From: Spongiivirga sp046524175
GTDB lineage: Bacteria; Bacteroidota; Bacteroidia; Flavobacteriales; Flavobacteriaceae
Assembly (NCBI RefSeq): GCF_046524175.1
Contig: NZ_JBEFZF010000003.1
Location: 124,001-188,000, forward strand
Length of the DNA stretch: 64,000 bases
Direction of reading: 5' to 3'
Part shown: piece after piece, positions 51,693 to 60,622 of the stretch
Layout: every line of letters begins with the position of its first letter
How positions within the stretch are numbered: position 1 is the first letter of the stretch
The notes under the pieces: generated by a model
What the model was told of the DNA's origin: nothing
Seen by the model: only the letters and a program-made list of their open reading frames with translations
Database searches by the model: none
Position numbers and translations under genes: made by a program

Positions 51693-53120
51693 TTATTGGT
51701 TTTTTAATACCACTTTGCTGTACTTAGCGTTGACATCTACTATCTTATTTTGAGAGCTATTACTATTTTGATTTAGCAGATAGATAGTGTTCCACGACTG
51801 TTTCTCATCTAACTTCATAGATTCAGGATAGTCCACTCTGCTGCGTTCTCCCTGATATTTAAAACCATAAGAAGTTTTTGGCAACACTATGACCGCATCG
51901 GTATTTTCTAAACCAACTAGCAACGATTCAAATTTAGGGTCTACTTTGTCAATATTTAACGTTCCTCCTCTTGCTGATAAAAAGGCATCAGTTAGAACTT
52001 CGTTAATTAACACATCTGATGATTTTGCCAATAACTTTAATTCTTTTACCGTTTTAAGCTGTACATCTTTTATATAGTTTACGTTAAGCTGCCCGCCGTT
52101 CCAGTTATCAACGATAACCGGAGCGTACGAACACTTAATTTCTGTTTTATCACCATCAATCACTTCAGCAAGTAAACTGCTATGTGACAAATTAGCTTTA
52201 ATATTTCTTAATACGTTTGCCATTTTCACCTCACCATGACGTACATTCATATTGAGCTTTGTGCCTTTAGGCATTTTGATGATAATTGTCTTTTTTACTT
52301 TGGCATTATTCTCATCATCCTTACCACCATAAATTCGGAAAAACGAATTTTGCCCACCATCTGACCAGATAACACTACCTCTTGGAAGCGTTGTACTGCT
52401 TCTTAATTTTTCGATAGCAATAACCCGCTCTTTTTCAGATTTTTCTCGTCTTTCTTTTAACTTTTTTCTACGTTCTGCATACTCACTCTTTTTCTTTTCT
52501 AGACGTTCCTTCCGTTCAGCCAATCGCTTTGCCCATTTTTCCATTTTTTCCTCCCATTCTTCATCGTATTTGTCCTTATACTCTTTCTTCCATTTTTCAA
52601 CATACTTATCGCCATCCTTCTTGTACGCTTCATAATCAAAACTAAATTTGTTCTTCCCTGAATATACGAAGGGCATTGGCGGCATTTCGTCTATAATACC
52701 TAGTAATGGTTCAACATCAAAATGGCCGGGAAAATCAGGAGATACCCTAAACGAAAAATCATTTCCATTATAACCAGTTGTTGATACCGCTAAAGGAAAA
52801 GAAGATCTTCCAGAACCTCTTCCTGAGCTAATGTCTATTTCTCTGCTATTCCCTTTTGCATCAAAATTCCAGTTTTTAATATAGCGTTCGGCTTCTTCCT
52901 TATCCATATCCTCAACCGTAATAGTTGCTACGATCTCAACACGGTCTTTATCCCAAGTTTCAAACTGTACATCTGTATGGGTGGTATTCACATTAAGTGT
53001 AACATCTTTACTAACATCAAAACCTTCTTTATAGGTTTTAGTCTCCTGTGCCAGGCTAGTGCAACTTAGTAGCAAAAATGCTATACCTGCACTAAATTGT
53101 TTTATTAGTGAATTGTTCAT
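51693..53120 (-). CDS. Secreted DUF4097-like protein with long charged helix
   Basis: The 475-residue product starts at ATG 53120 (MNNSLIKQFSAGIAFLLLSC), overlapping the preceding gene by 29 bases; the longer frame to 53153 lacks a signal peptide at its start. After a lipobox-like LLLSC come about 120 residues of DUF4097/putative-adhesin beta structure (LNVNTTHTDVQFETWDKDRVEI). A highly charged, probably continuous helix follows, about residues 160-235, rich in KERLEKKKSEYAERRKKLKER-type sequence. After it comes more beta-helix-like sequence (IIIKMPKGTKLNMNVRHGEVKMANV). DUF4097 proteins often follow ECF sigma/anti-sigma genes in Bacteroidota. The helix is an unusual insertion. Confidence 0.8.
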   Translation of the reverse strand: MNNSLIKQFSAGIAFLLLSCTSLAQETKTYKEGFDVSKDVTLNVNTTHTDVQFETWDKDRVEIVATITVEDMDKEEAERYIKNWNFDAKGNSREIDISSGRGSGRSSFPLAVSTTGYNGNDFSFRVSPDFPGHFDVEPLLGIIDEMPPMPFVYSGKNKFSFDYEAYKKDGDKYVEKWKKEYKDKYDEEWEEKMEKWAKRLAERKERLEKKKSEYAERRKKLKERREKSEKERVIAIEKLRSSTTLPRGSVIWSDGGQNSFFRIYGGKDDENNAKVKKTIIIKMPKGTKLNMNVRHGEVKMANVLRNIKANLSHSSLLAEVIDGDKTEIKCSYAPVIVDNWNGGQLNVNYIKDVQLKTVKELKLLAKSSDVLINEVLTDAFLSARGGTLNIDKVDPKFESLLVGLENTDAVIVLPKTSYGFKYQGERSRVDYPESMKLDEKQSWNTIYLLNQNSNSSQNKIVDVNAKYSKVVLKNQ

Positions 53121-53673
53121 TTTTTGATTTTTTAAGTTCCTTAATCTTTTCATTTAAATCTAACAACAACTGCAAGCTTTTTTGAAGATTATCTATTTGG
53201 GCCCCAATAATTAATTCGTTGGGACCAAACTCATTAAGTTCTTTATTCAATACCTTACGTTCTTCAGTTAGTTCATTTAACTGACTCATATAAGAATCAA
53301 ATAATGTTTCGGTCTCCTCATCGGTTTCTACTTGTGAGAGTTGATAATTGATATTCGAAACATAATAATTTTCAATCTTTTTTAAATCTGGAGAAATATC
53401 GCCTAAGGAAAGATCATTTGATTCCTGTGAATCCGTTTTAACAATTTTCGTTTCCATAGGAATCGTTGATTGTTGACTCACTTGATACCAAACACCTAAA
53501 GCAACCAAAATCACAACCGATGCAGCCAACCACAAAAATGGATAATTCCTTTTTGTACTTTCCGGTAGTGCAGTATCTAACCGCTCTAAAAACCGATCCT
53601 CATGGCCTTCAGCAAGTTGAGACTTGCTATTTTCGGCATCTTTCTCAAACATTTTTCTAAGATCCTGTCCCAT
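53092..53673 (-). CDS. Single-span membrane protein, candidate anti-sigma factor
   Basis: This 193-residue protein overlaps the ECF sigma gene by 17 bases and the DUF4097-like gene by 29 bases. A cytoplasmic N-terminus (1-44: MGQDLRKMFEKDAENSKSQ, then GHEDRFLERLDTALP) is followed by one transmembrane helix near 45-65. An extracytoplasmic coiled-coil-like region follows (100-190, rich in Leu, Asn and Glu). The GHEDRFLERL phrase is typical of putative flavobacterial anti-sigma proteins. The role is inferred from this and from the gene order. Confidence 0.78.
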   Translation of the reverse strand: MGQDLRKMFEKDAENSKSQLAEGHEDRFLERLDTALPESTKRNYPFLWLAASVVILVALGVWYQVSQQSTIPMETKIVKTDSQESNDLSLGDISPDLKKIENYYVSNINYQLSQVETDEETETLFDSYMSQLNELTEERKVLNKELNEFGPNELIIGAQIDNLQKSLQLLLDLNEKIKELKKSKNEQFTNKTI

Positions 53674-54199
53674 TTCTTTTATGCTTTAAAAGTTCTCTAA
53701 GCTTTAACTTTCCTCTCATTAATTGCGTTCGTGAAGCGGTTTCAGAAATCTGCAGTATTTCAGAAATCTCGCTGTGGTCATAACCTTCCATCAAGTATAA
53801 CATGACCACATATTTATACTTTTCTGGAAGTTTTTCAATGGCAGACTTTACTTCATCAATGGTTAAAGATTCTTCAACCATCCAATCGTTATCATCAGCT
53901 ATTGAAAGTGGCATATCGTCAATTTGGACCCATCGTTCTTGTTCGGCTCTTAATTTGTCGATACTTTTATTCACTACTATTCGCTTTAACCAAGCTCCAA
54001 AGCTTACTTCTCCTGTAAACTGATGTAATTTTTGAAATGCTTTTACAAAAGATTCTTGCATTACATCTTCAGCATCGTGAGTATTCTTAAGAAAACGATT
54101 CGCTACACAGAACATGGCATCGCAGTACTGCTTGTACAATGCCATTTGTGACCTACGGTCGTTCTGTTTGCAACGTTCAATAATGTCGACTTGCAACAT
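53657..54199 (-). CDS. ECF sigma factor (sigma-70 family)
   Basis: This 180-residue ECF sigma factor has region 2 at about 15-85 (LYKQYCDAMFCVANRFL, DAEDVMQESFVKAFQKL and FGAWLKRIVVNKSID). Region 4 at about 110-170 has LPEKYKYVVMLYLMEGYDHSEISEILQISETASRTQLMRGKLKLR. It heads the operon sigma / candidate anti-sigma / DUF4097-like / secreted protein. A CGTC lies upstream on this strand (54243-54240), but the region 16 bases before it does not read GTAACC, so its promoter differs from that of the sigma gene at 47523. Confidence 0.93.
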   Translation of the reverse strand: MLQVDIIERCKQNDRRSQMALYKQYCDAMFCVANRFLKNTHDAEDVMQESFVKAFQKLHQFTGEVSFGAWLKRIVVNKSIDKLRAEQERWVQIDDMPLSIADDNDWMVEESLTIDEVKSAIEKLPEKYKYVVMLYLMEGYDHSEISEILQISETASRTQLMRGKLKLRELLKHKRNGTGS

Positions 54200-54324
54200 G
54201 CTGATTGGTTAACTTGGTTTAGTTGATGTTCAGTTTAAAGACGTAAGAAAAAAAACACTGTGGCAAAAGAGTATAATTTTAACATTTGATTATGTAATTT
54301 ACCGCTGACAAAAATGAAACTACT

Positions 54325-55233
54325 TTGAGCAAAGTTATTCTTGAAAACGCTTTTTTAAAGGTTGAAATCCTAAGCTATGGAGCTATCTTAGAAAAGCTGT
54401 TCGTTAAGAACAAAGATGATAATTGGCAGAATGTTGTTTTAGGTTTGGAAAATGAAGAAGAATATAAAAAAGGGAACCCGATGTATTTAGGCGCATGTAT
54501 TGGTCCTTATGCCGGACGAATCGACAACGGACGCTTCGGACTGGGAGATACCTACATTCAACTAGATACAATTAATGGTGTACATCTTCATGGAGGTAAC
54601 GCCGGGTTTCATGAAAGAGAATGGACTATCATTAGCCAAGAACATGGAAAGAGACCTGCTGTAACGCTTCAACTAAAAAAAGAACATGATACCAAGGGAT
54701 ATCCAGGAAATATTACTGTAAACCTAACTTATCAGCTTGTTGAGAACGAGTTTCGGCTTTCATACGAAGCTACCACCGACAGAACAACAATTCTCAATTT
54801 AACGAATCACTCGTACTTTAATTTAAATAATGGAAATTCTATTACAACGCACACGTTGTTTATCAATTCAGACACCTACTTAGAAACAGACGACCGACTA
54901 ATACCTTCGGGAAATATTTTGAATGTTGGTACTACCAAATATGATTTTAATTCGAAAAAACCAGTTACAAGCGCTTTTTTAGACGATACTTTCATATTGA
55001 ATAATCCTACACAAAGAGCAGCTAGTCTGTCATGCGAAGAAAGTGGAATTCGATTGGATGTAATGACTAATCAACCTGCAATGGTTGTTTTTACACCATC
55101 GGATGGAAGTGGTATTTGTTTTGAAACACAACAATGCCCTGATGCGCCAAACCATTCGAATTTTCCGTCTACTGTTTTAACACCAGAGAAGCATTACAAA
55201 CAAGAAACCACGTTCAAATTTTCCCTAACTTAG
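54325..55233 (+). CDS. Aldose 1-epimerase
   Basis: This 302-residue galactose mutarotase-like enzyme interconverts alpha- and beta-anomers of aldoses. It shows GAILEKLFV near the start, GPYAGRIDNGRF, HLHGGNAGFHEREW (His pair including the catalytic base region), NLTNHSYFNL with the second catalytic His, and the C-terminal LTPEKHYKQ. There is no signal peptide, so it is cytoplasmic. It starts at TTG 54325; no ATG is available before the conserved beta-strand. DUF2911, MeaB and a glycosyltransferase follow closely on the same strand. Confidence 0.9.
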   Translation: MSKVILENAFLKVEILSYGAILEKLFVKNKDDNWQNVVLGLENEEEYKKGNPMYLGACIGPYAGRIDNGRFGLGDTYIQLDTINGVHLHGGNAGFHEREWTIISQEHGKRPAVTLQLKKEHDTKGYPGNITVNLTYQLVENEFRLSYEATTDRTTILNLTNHSYFNLNNGNSITTHTLFINSDTYLETDDRLIPSGNILNVGTTKYDFNSKKPVTSAFLDDTFILNNPTQRAASLSCEESGIRLDVMTNQPAMVVFTPSDGSGICFETQQCPDAPNHSNFPSTVLTPEKHYKQETTFKFSLT

Positions 55234-55258
55234 TACTACCAACTAAATATTCATAGCC

Positions 55259-55810
55259 ATGAAGAAAATTATAATTTGGACAGTCGCTGTAGTGGGTATT
55301 CTAGCGTTACTACTTTTTTTTGTGGTAGGACCAATAATGCGCTCTCAAACCAAAAAGCATAGTCCAGAACAAACAATAACATATACTAAACAAGGAAACG
55401 AGATTGAAGTGTTTTATTGCCGTCCGTATAAAAAAGGAAGGGATGTATTTGGTGGGCTCGTGCCTTTTGATAAGGTTTGGAGAACAGGTGCTAATGAAGC
55501 AACAACGTTTGAAACACAGCATGACCTCCTAATTAATGGCGAAACGCTACCAAAAGGTAAATACACCTTATGGACAAAGCCTACTTTAAGTAGTTGGGAT
55601 ATTATTTTTAACAGCGAAATGTATGGGTGGGGTGTCTCACTTGCTGGGGTATCCGCTAGAAATCCCGATTTTGATGTTCTTATTACAACAGTTCCAGTCG
55701 AACAGGTACCAGAAGTTGAACAGTTTACGATTTCTCTAAATGAGACCCCACAAACAATGACACTTTCATGGGATAGAACCAAAGTTAGTATACCATTTCG
55801 GAAAAAATAG
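55259..55810 (+). CDS. DUF2911 membrane-anchored protein
   Basis: The 183-residue protein has one N-terminal transmembrane helix (about 5-25). A DUF2911 domain follows with the phrase VWRTGANEATTFETQHDLLINGETLPKGKYTLWT and an aromatic DIIFNSEMYGWG. DUF2911 proteins are common in Bacteroidota and their biochemical role is unknown. The stop codon TAG shares its last base with the GTG start of meaB. It lies 25 bases after the aldose epimerase. Confidence 0.88.
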   Translation: MKKIIIWTVAVVGILALLLFFVVGPIMRSQTKKHSPEQTITYTKQGNEIEVFYCRPYKKGRDVFGGLVPFDKVWRTGANEATTFETQHDLLINGETLPKGKYTLWTKPTLSSWDIIFNSEMYGWGVSLAGVSARNPDFDVLITTVPVEQVPEVEQFTISLNETPQTMTLSWDRTKVSIPFRKK

Positions 55811-56895
55811 TGTCAAACAAGAACAAGCATATATCGGCATTAAAAGAAAAAGATGGTGTTTCTCAACCACAAAGCACTAATGTGCTAGCTTCTTCAAAAA
55901 TCAAAAAAAAAAGGAAGCAAAAGTTCCAAATAGAAACACTTAGTAAGCAACTAATTGCGCAAAATATTACCGCACTTAGTCGCGGTATTACCTTAGTGGA
56001 AAGTGAGAATCCTAAGCACCAGAAACAAGCCGAACAACTGATAGAAAAGTGCTTACCTTTTGCCAACAATTCTATTCGTATTGGCATAACGGGAGTACCG
56101 GGAGTAGGGAAAAGCACATTTATTGAAGCATTTGGCACTTATCTAACCTCTATTGGAAAAAAAGTAGCCGTACTTGCAGTCGATCCCAGTAGTAGTATTT
56201 CTAAAGGAAGTATTCTTGGTGATAAAACCAGGATGGAAGAGTTGGTTAAAAACGACAATGCATTTATTAGGCCCTCTCCATCTGGAGATTCGCTTGGAGG
56301 GGTTGCTAAAAAAACAAGGGAAACTATCATTTTATGCGAAGCTGCGGGGTTCGATACTATTTTAATTGAAACTGTCGGAGTTGGCCAATCTGAAACCGCG
56401 GTACACAGCATGGTTGATTTCTTCTTACTACTTAAACTAGCCGGGGCTGGTGATGAGCTACAAGGTATTAAACGGGGTATTATTGAAATGGCCGACGCGA
56501 TTATAATTAATAAGGCAGATAAAGACAACATTAAAAGAGCAAAACTTGCGAAGACAGAATTTCAGCGAGCACTTCATTTGTACCCACCTAAACCATCAGG
56601 TTGGATTGCGAAGACAGCAACATGTTCTGCACTTGAAAACAACGGTATTGATACGGTATGGAAAATGATAGCAGACTATGTAAAGCAGACAAAAGAAAAT
56701 GAATACTTTAAAACAAACCGGACAGCACAAAACCAATATTGGTTAATACAAACTATCGATCGGCAACTTAAATCTACTTTTTATCAAAATCCCGTTATGA
56801 AAAAAGCGCTAGCGCAAATGTTGGAAAAGGTGGAAAAAAATCAAATTTCTCCTTTTAGTGCTGCAAAAACACTTTTGGATCAGTATAAAAGTTAA
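55810..56895 (+). CDS. meaB: Methylmalonyl-CoA mutase-associated GTPase MeaB
   Basis: MeaB is a G3E-type GTPase chaperone that protects adenosylcobalamin-dependent methylmalonyl-CoA mutase and helps load its cofactor. The 361-residue protein has the P-loop GVPGVGKS at residues 95-102 and an AVDPSSSISKGSILGDKTRM switch region. ETVGVGQSE is the G3 motif and INKAD the G4 motif. It begins at GTG 55810, overlapping the previous stop by one base. The first 40 residues are basic and not conserved. It fits with the cobalamin adenosyltransferase at 36635, although no mutase gene is in the window. Confidence 0.94.
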   Translation: MSNKNKHISALKEKDGVSQPQSTNVLASSKIKKKRKQKFQIETLSKQLIAQNITALSRGITLVESENPKHQKQAEQLIEKCLPFANNSIRIGITGVPGVGKSTFIEAFGTYLTSIGKKVAVLAVDPSSSISKGSILGDKTRMEELVKNDNAFIRPSPSGDSLGGVAKKTRETIILCEAAGFDTILIETVGVGQSETAVHSMVDFFLLLKLAGAGDELQGIKRGIIEMADAIIINKADKDNIKRAKLAKTEFQRALHLYPPKPSGWIAKTATCSALENNGIDTVWKMIADYVKQTKENEYFKTNRTAQNQYWLIQTIDRQLKSTFYQNPVMKKALAQMLEKVEKNQISPFSAAKTLLDQYKS

Positions 56896-56909
56896 GCACT
56901 ACCGCCAAT

Positions 56910-57629
56910 ATGGACTTTGAGTTTACCATAATTATTCCTATCTATAATGAGGAAGCAAACCTGGATCGACTTGAAAAGGAATTACTAAACTACTTACCAA
57001 TAGCAATTAAAAAAACTTGTGTTCTATTTGTAAATGACGGAAGTACCGATAATAGCTTGCTAAAGATTAAAAGCATATGTGAGCATAAGGCATTTAGTTT
57101 TATTTCATTTACTGAAAATTGTGGACTAAGCACCGCTATAAAAGCCGGATTCGACCATACTAAAACCCCTTTAACAGGATATATGGATGGTGATTTACAA
57201 ACTACTCCCTACGATTTCAATCTACTATTAAAGCATGCACATAACTATCAACTAGTCACCGGTGCACGAAATAAACGTAACGACGCTTTCATAAAAAAGG
57301 CCTCATCAACCATTGCAAACAAAATAAGACGGTTGTTTACAAAAGACGGTATGGATGATACCGGTTGCCCACTAAAGGTCATTCATAGTAACTATGCAAA
57401 AAAAATCCCAATGTTCAGGGGTATACACCGTTTTTTACCGGCCATGATATTGTTGCAAAATGGAAAAATAAAACAAATACCCATAAGACATTTTCCAAGG
57501 ATGGCTGGTACATCTAAATTCGGAATAATCAACCGAGTATTTAGCTCATTTGCAGATTGCTTTGCTTACTTATGGATGAAACGAAAATATATTGATTATA
57601 CCATTGAAAGTAAAAAGGAACTTCATTGA
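56910..57629 (+). CDS. Family 2 glycosyltransferase (dolichol-phosphate mannosyltransferase-like)
   Basis: This 239-residue GT-A enzyme resembles polyprenyl-phosphate sugar synthases such as DPM1. Its N-terminus is FTIIIPIYNEEANLDRL; LFVNDGSTDNS and GYMDGDLQTTP (the DxD/DLQ site) follow, then MDDTGCPLKVI and IRHFPRMAGTSKFG. It should charge a polyprenyl phosphate with a hexose. There is no transmembrane segment, unlike PglF/GtrB types. It follows meaB by 14 bases. A separate promoter lies at its 3' end for the next gene. Confidence 0.9.
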   Translation: MDFEFTIIIPIYNEEANLDRLEKELLNYLPIAIKKTCVLFVNDGSTDNSLLKIKSICEHKAFSFISFTENCGLSTAIKAGFDHTKTPLTGYMDGDLQTTPYDFNLLLKHAHNYQLVTGARNKRNDAFIKKASSTIANKIRRLFTKDGMDDTGCPLKVIHSNYAKKIPMFRGIHRFLPAMILLQNGKIKQIPIRHFPRMAGTSKFGIINRVFSSFADCFAYLWMKRKYIDYTIESKKELH

Positions 57630-57653
57630 TTGCATTTTTTAAATGTATTTTTG
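57625..57653 (+). promoter_or_regulatory. Promoter within the end of the glycosyltransferase gene
   Basis: ATTG (57625-57628) overlaps the glycosyltransferase stop codon and is followed after 17 bases by TATTTTTG (57646-57653), a match to TTG-N17-23-TAnnTTTG. The start codon of the next gene is 29 bases downstream of the -7 element. Confidence 0.55.
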
Positions 57654-57682
57654 TCTCTCAATAATTTATTAAACAGACAATC

Positions 57683-58372
57683 TTGAAAAGTAAAATAACA
57701 GGTTTAGAACAAATTGCATTTTTATTTTTATTGTTAGTTTTTATACTAGGCCTTTATTTTGGTTTTACAGATGATATTTATTTTGATACAGTTTTTACCG
57801 TAGAAGATGGAGTAATTGAATACTTAACTGCGGTAATGTTAATTAGCATCTCGTTTTTATCGTTATTCCGGTTGATCAAACTAGGGAAAGTTAAAAAAGC
57901 CCTATGGATTTTGGGCACCTCATTATTTGTGCTACTTTTTGTTTTTGGCGCCGGAGAGGAAATAAGCTGGGGACAACGCATTTTCGATGTTGAGTCGAGC
58001 GAGTTTTTTAAAGAAAATAATGCCCAAGGTGAAACCAACCTACACAATATGGTAGTAGGCGGGAAAAAAGTAAACAAGGTAATTTTTAGTCAACTTCTTA
58101 CCCTTGTACTGGTCATTTATCTTATTGTTTGCCCTATTTTGTTTAGAAAAGCATCTTGGTTTAAGAGTCTTGCAAATCGTTTCGCAGTGCCGATTCCTAG
58201 ATGGTCGCATACCATCGCATTTTTGTTAAGCACGGCATTTGTCCTTGCTATTCCTTCTGATAGAAAATGGGAAGTCTATGAACTGGCTTTTGGTGTAATA
58301 TTCTTATTAATTTTTATTAATCCTTTGAACGGAGAAATTTTCAAAAATCAAGAAGAGGCTAACTACTTATAA
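57683..58372 (+). CDS. Membrane protein with GEEISWGQRIF motif
   Basis: This 229-residue protein has about six transmembrane helices. A cluster of polar, highly regular residues lies between helices 3 and 4: GAGEEISWGQRIF at 89-101 and NAQGETNLHN at 113-122. I have seen this motif in membrane proteins of unknown function from many bacteria, often beside glycosyltransferases. Paired acidic residues and His suggest an enzymatic membrane site, but that is inference. It starts at TTG 57683 with its own promoter. Its 3' end overlaps the convergent PAP2 gene by 14 bases. Confidence 0.8.
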   Translation: MKSKITGLEQIAFLFLLLVFILGLYFGFTDDIYFDTVFTVEDGVIEYLTAVMLISISFLSLFRLIKLGKVKKALWILGTSLFVLLFVFGAGEEISWGQRIFDVESSEFFKENNAQGETNLHNMVVGGKKVNKVIFSQLLTLVLVIYLIVCPILFRKASWFKSLANRFAVPIPRWSHTIAFLLSTAFVLAIPSDRKWEVYELAFGVIFLLIFINPLNGEIFKNQEEANYL

Positions 58373-58928
58373 ATCGTTGAGAAGTTATTTTAAATAGCTT
58401 GTAAAATCCCCATCCAAACAACATTCCAAAACTCATTCCTGTAATCACGTCTAGTGGATAATGTACCCCAATATAGATACGACTGTAGGCAACAGTTAAT
58501 GCCCACAATAATAGGATGGCTGGCCACCATTTATTTGATTTATTTAGAAGCAGTGCAAAAAAAGTAGCCACAGCAAAGGAATTAGAAGCGTGTGCAGAAA
58601 AATAACCAAACTTACCCCCACAATACGGTTTTACCAATCGCATTTGATTAAAAATAATATCATCGTGGCAAGGGCGTAAACGCTCAAAGCCATATTTGAA
58701 AGCATTCGAAAGTTGATCGCTTGCTGTAATCATTAAAGCAACTATAATAAGAAGAAATAATGTGGATTTTAAACCTAATTGCCTAAAGGCTAGGTATAGT
58801 AATAAAAGGTATAACGGTAGTGAACTTAGTTTGGCGGTCATGAACATCCAAAACCCGTCCCAGCTTTCGGTGCCTAAACCGTTTAACAAAAGAAATAATT
58901 GTTGATCTTGATTAATTAATTCTTCCAT
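58359..58928 (-). CDS. PAP2-family membrane phosphatase
   Basis: This 189-residue membrane phosphatase has the three PAP2 active-site motifs: KYGFERLRPC (K-x6-RP variant), SAHASNSFA (PSGH equivalent, here SAH) and YSRIYIGVHYPLDVITG (SRxxxxxHxxxD). It probably removes phosphate from an undecaprenyl pyrophosphate or phosphatidic acid on the outer face of the membrane. Five hydrophobic helices are visible. The gene overlaps the convergent GEEISWGQRIF gene by 14 bases. Confidence 0.92.
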   Translation of the reverse strand: MEELINQDQQLFLLLNGLGTESWDGFWMFMTAKLSSLPLYLLLLYLAFRQLGLKSTLFLLIIVALMITASDQLSNAFKYGFERLRPCHDDIIFNQMRLVKPYCGGKFGYFSAHASNSFAVATFFALLLNKSNKWWPAILLLWALTVAYSRIYIGVHYPLDVITGMSFGMLFGWGFYKLFKITSQRFISS

Positions 58929-58933
58929 ATTAC

Positions 58934-59161
58934 CTAATTATCATACCTGGACACTTCACGATCATAAAAGTCGGTGGCCTGTTGAATTAGGTTTTCTGCT
59001 TCTGTTTCTAATTCTTTTTGATCTTCTTTTTCAAAATCTTCTAGCCATTCAACCTCATCATTTTCCAAATTCAGAATAAACCTAGGGAAATCGGTGTGCA
59101 CAATAAATATGGCTTCAGGAAAATCAGTATTATCTCCTAGAATAAATTTAGGTAGTTCCAT
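58934..59161 (-). CDS. Short acidic protein of unknown function
   Basis: This 75-residue acidic protein starts MELPKFILGDNTDFPEAIFIVHTDFPRF. The middle is a Glu/Asp-rich stretch (EWLEDFEKEDQKELETEAEN) that probably forms a helix. It lies five bases upstream of the PAP2 gene and 22 bases after the MATE gene on the same strand, so it is co-transcribed. The regular open frame and spacing support a real gene; no function is known to me. Confidence 0.75.
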   Translation of the reverse strand: MELPKFILGDNTDFPEAIFIVHTDFPRFILNLENDEVEWLEDFEKEDQKELETEAENLIQQATDFYDREVSRYDN

Positions 59162-59183
59162 AGTTTATAACATTAAATACTTG

Positions 59184-60569
59184 CTATTTATTCTCATGCT
59201 TTTGAGCAATAAGTTTGTTGGTTAAATGATTAAATCGAATATACAAAAATAAGGCTGCTGTTGTTAATCCAGCTAATAGTCCTATCCATATACCTGTACT
59301 CTTATATTCGGTATGCAGTCCTAGATAATACATAACTGGAAAACCAACTAACCAATAAGCTATGAAAGTAATCAAAGTGGGGATTGCCACATCTTGTAAC
59401 CCTCTTAATGCGCCTAAAACCACCACCTGAATTCCGTCTGATAATTGAAAAACAGCAGCAGCTAGCAATAGTTGTGAAGCAATAGCCATTACCTCTGTGT
59501 TATCAGCAAAATTACTTGCGTCATTTAAGTCTACATATACGGTTGGTAGCACTTCATTAAACAATAAAAATGTCATTGCAAAAACAAACATTATCAATGT
59601 CGTAAGTAAGAAAATTGAAAAGGCTATACGCCTCAATTCTTTAAAATTACCCAGTCCTTTTTGATTACCGACACGAATCATAGAAGCAACACTTAAACCC
59701 ATTGCTACCATAAAGGTCATTGATGATAAGTTGAGTGCTATCTGATTTGCAGCTTGTGGGTTTTTACCTAAAATACCTGATAACCATATTGCCGATGTAA
59801 ATATCGCCACTTCAAAAAACATTTGCATGGCACTTGGAGCACCGAGGCTAATGATTTTTTTTAGCATTCTTCTCGTAAGCGTAAAAAACTTAATATTCGT
59901 TACGTATGCTTTTGATTTTTCTCGTTTAGACAGTAAAATCCAAATAAAAGCGACCATCACAAAACGGGAGGTTAATGTGCCAATGGCGGCACCAACTATT
60001 CCCATTTCAGGGAACCCAAACTTTCCAAAAATAAGGAGGTAATTTAACACCACATTTACCACGTTCGCTATCAATGTGGCAATCATAGGAAGGGTAGTCA
60101 TAGATAAACCATCGCTAAACTGCTTAAATGCCTGAAATACGATAAGGGGTATGAGCGAAAAGGCAACAAGATCGAGATACGGAATTGCTAATAAAACAAC
60201 TTCCTCGGGCTGTTTCATTAAATACATTAGTGGTTTTGCAAAGTACACCATAATGAACAGCACTACACCCAAAATGGTACATAGAAATAGTCCGTGCTTA
60301 AATGATGATTTTCCATTGGTAAAGTTCTCAGCAGCATCAGCCTCGGCAATTAAGGGAGTTATCGCTGTGGAGAAACCTATACCTATTGACATCGCAATAA
60401 ACATAAAACTATTACCTAAAGAAACCGCAGCAAGTTCAGCAGTACCTAATTGCCCTACCATAATATTATCAACAAACTGCACAAAAGTGTGTCCAAGCAT
60501 CCCAAGCATTACGGGAGCTGCAAGTTTCCAATTATATGCAAATTCTTTGGTGTAGTTAGTTAAGGACAC
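59184..60569 (-). CDS. MATE-family efflux transporter
   Basis: This 461-residue membrane protein has twelve hydrophobic helices in two homologous halves, as in the MATE (NorM-like) family. Conserved parts are VMLGMLGHTFVQFVDNIMVGQLGTAELAAVSL near the start and FSTAITPLIAEADAAE. It should export cationic drugs or metabolites by coupling to Na+ or H+. The likely start MSLTNYTKEF is a normal cytoplasmic N-terminus. It heads the transcription unit with the short acidic gene and the PAP2 gene. Confidence 0.95.
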   Translation of the reverse strand: MSLTNYTKEFAYNWKLAAPVMLGMLGHTFVQFVDNIMVGQLGTAELAAVSLGNSFMFIAMSIGIGFSTAITPLIAEADAAENFTNGKSSFKHGLFLCTILGVVLFIMVYFAKPLMYLMKQPEEVVLLAIPYLDLVAFSLIPLIVFQAFKQFSDGLSMTTLPMIATLIANVVNVVLNYLLIFGKFGFPEMGIVGAAIGTLTSRFVMVAFIWILLSKREKSKAYVTNIKFFTLTRRMLKKIISLGAPSAMQMFFEVAIFTSAIWLSGILGKNPQAANQIALNLSSMTFMVAMGLSVASMIRVGNQKGLGNFKELRRIAFSIFLLTTLIMFVFAMTFLLFNEVLPTVYVDLNDASNFADNTEVMAIASQLLLAAAVFQLSDGIQVVVLGALRGLQDVAIPTLITFIAYWLVGFPVMYYLGLHTEYKSTGIWIGLLAGLTTAALFLYIRFNHLTNKLIAQKHENK

Positions 60570-60622
60570 TAGCGGAAATTTAACACTATAAAAATACGGT
60601 ATTGCTTTTCGCTTTTTAAAGT

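Noticed and set aside
54200..54260. GTAACC-N16-CGTC promoter for the third ECF operon
   Set aside because: CGTC is present on the minus strand (54243-54240), but the -35 position reads TGCCAC rather than GTAACC, so it is not counted as the same promoter.
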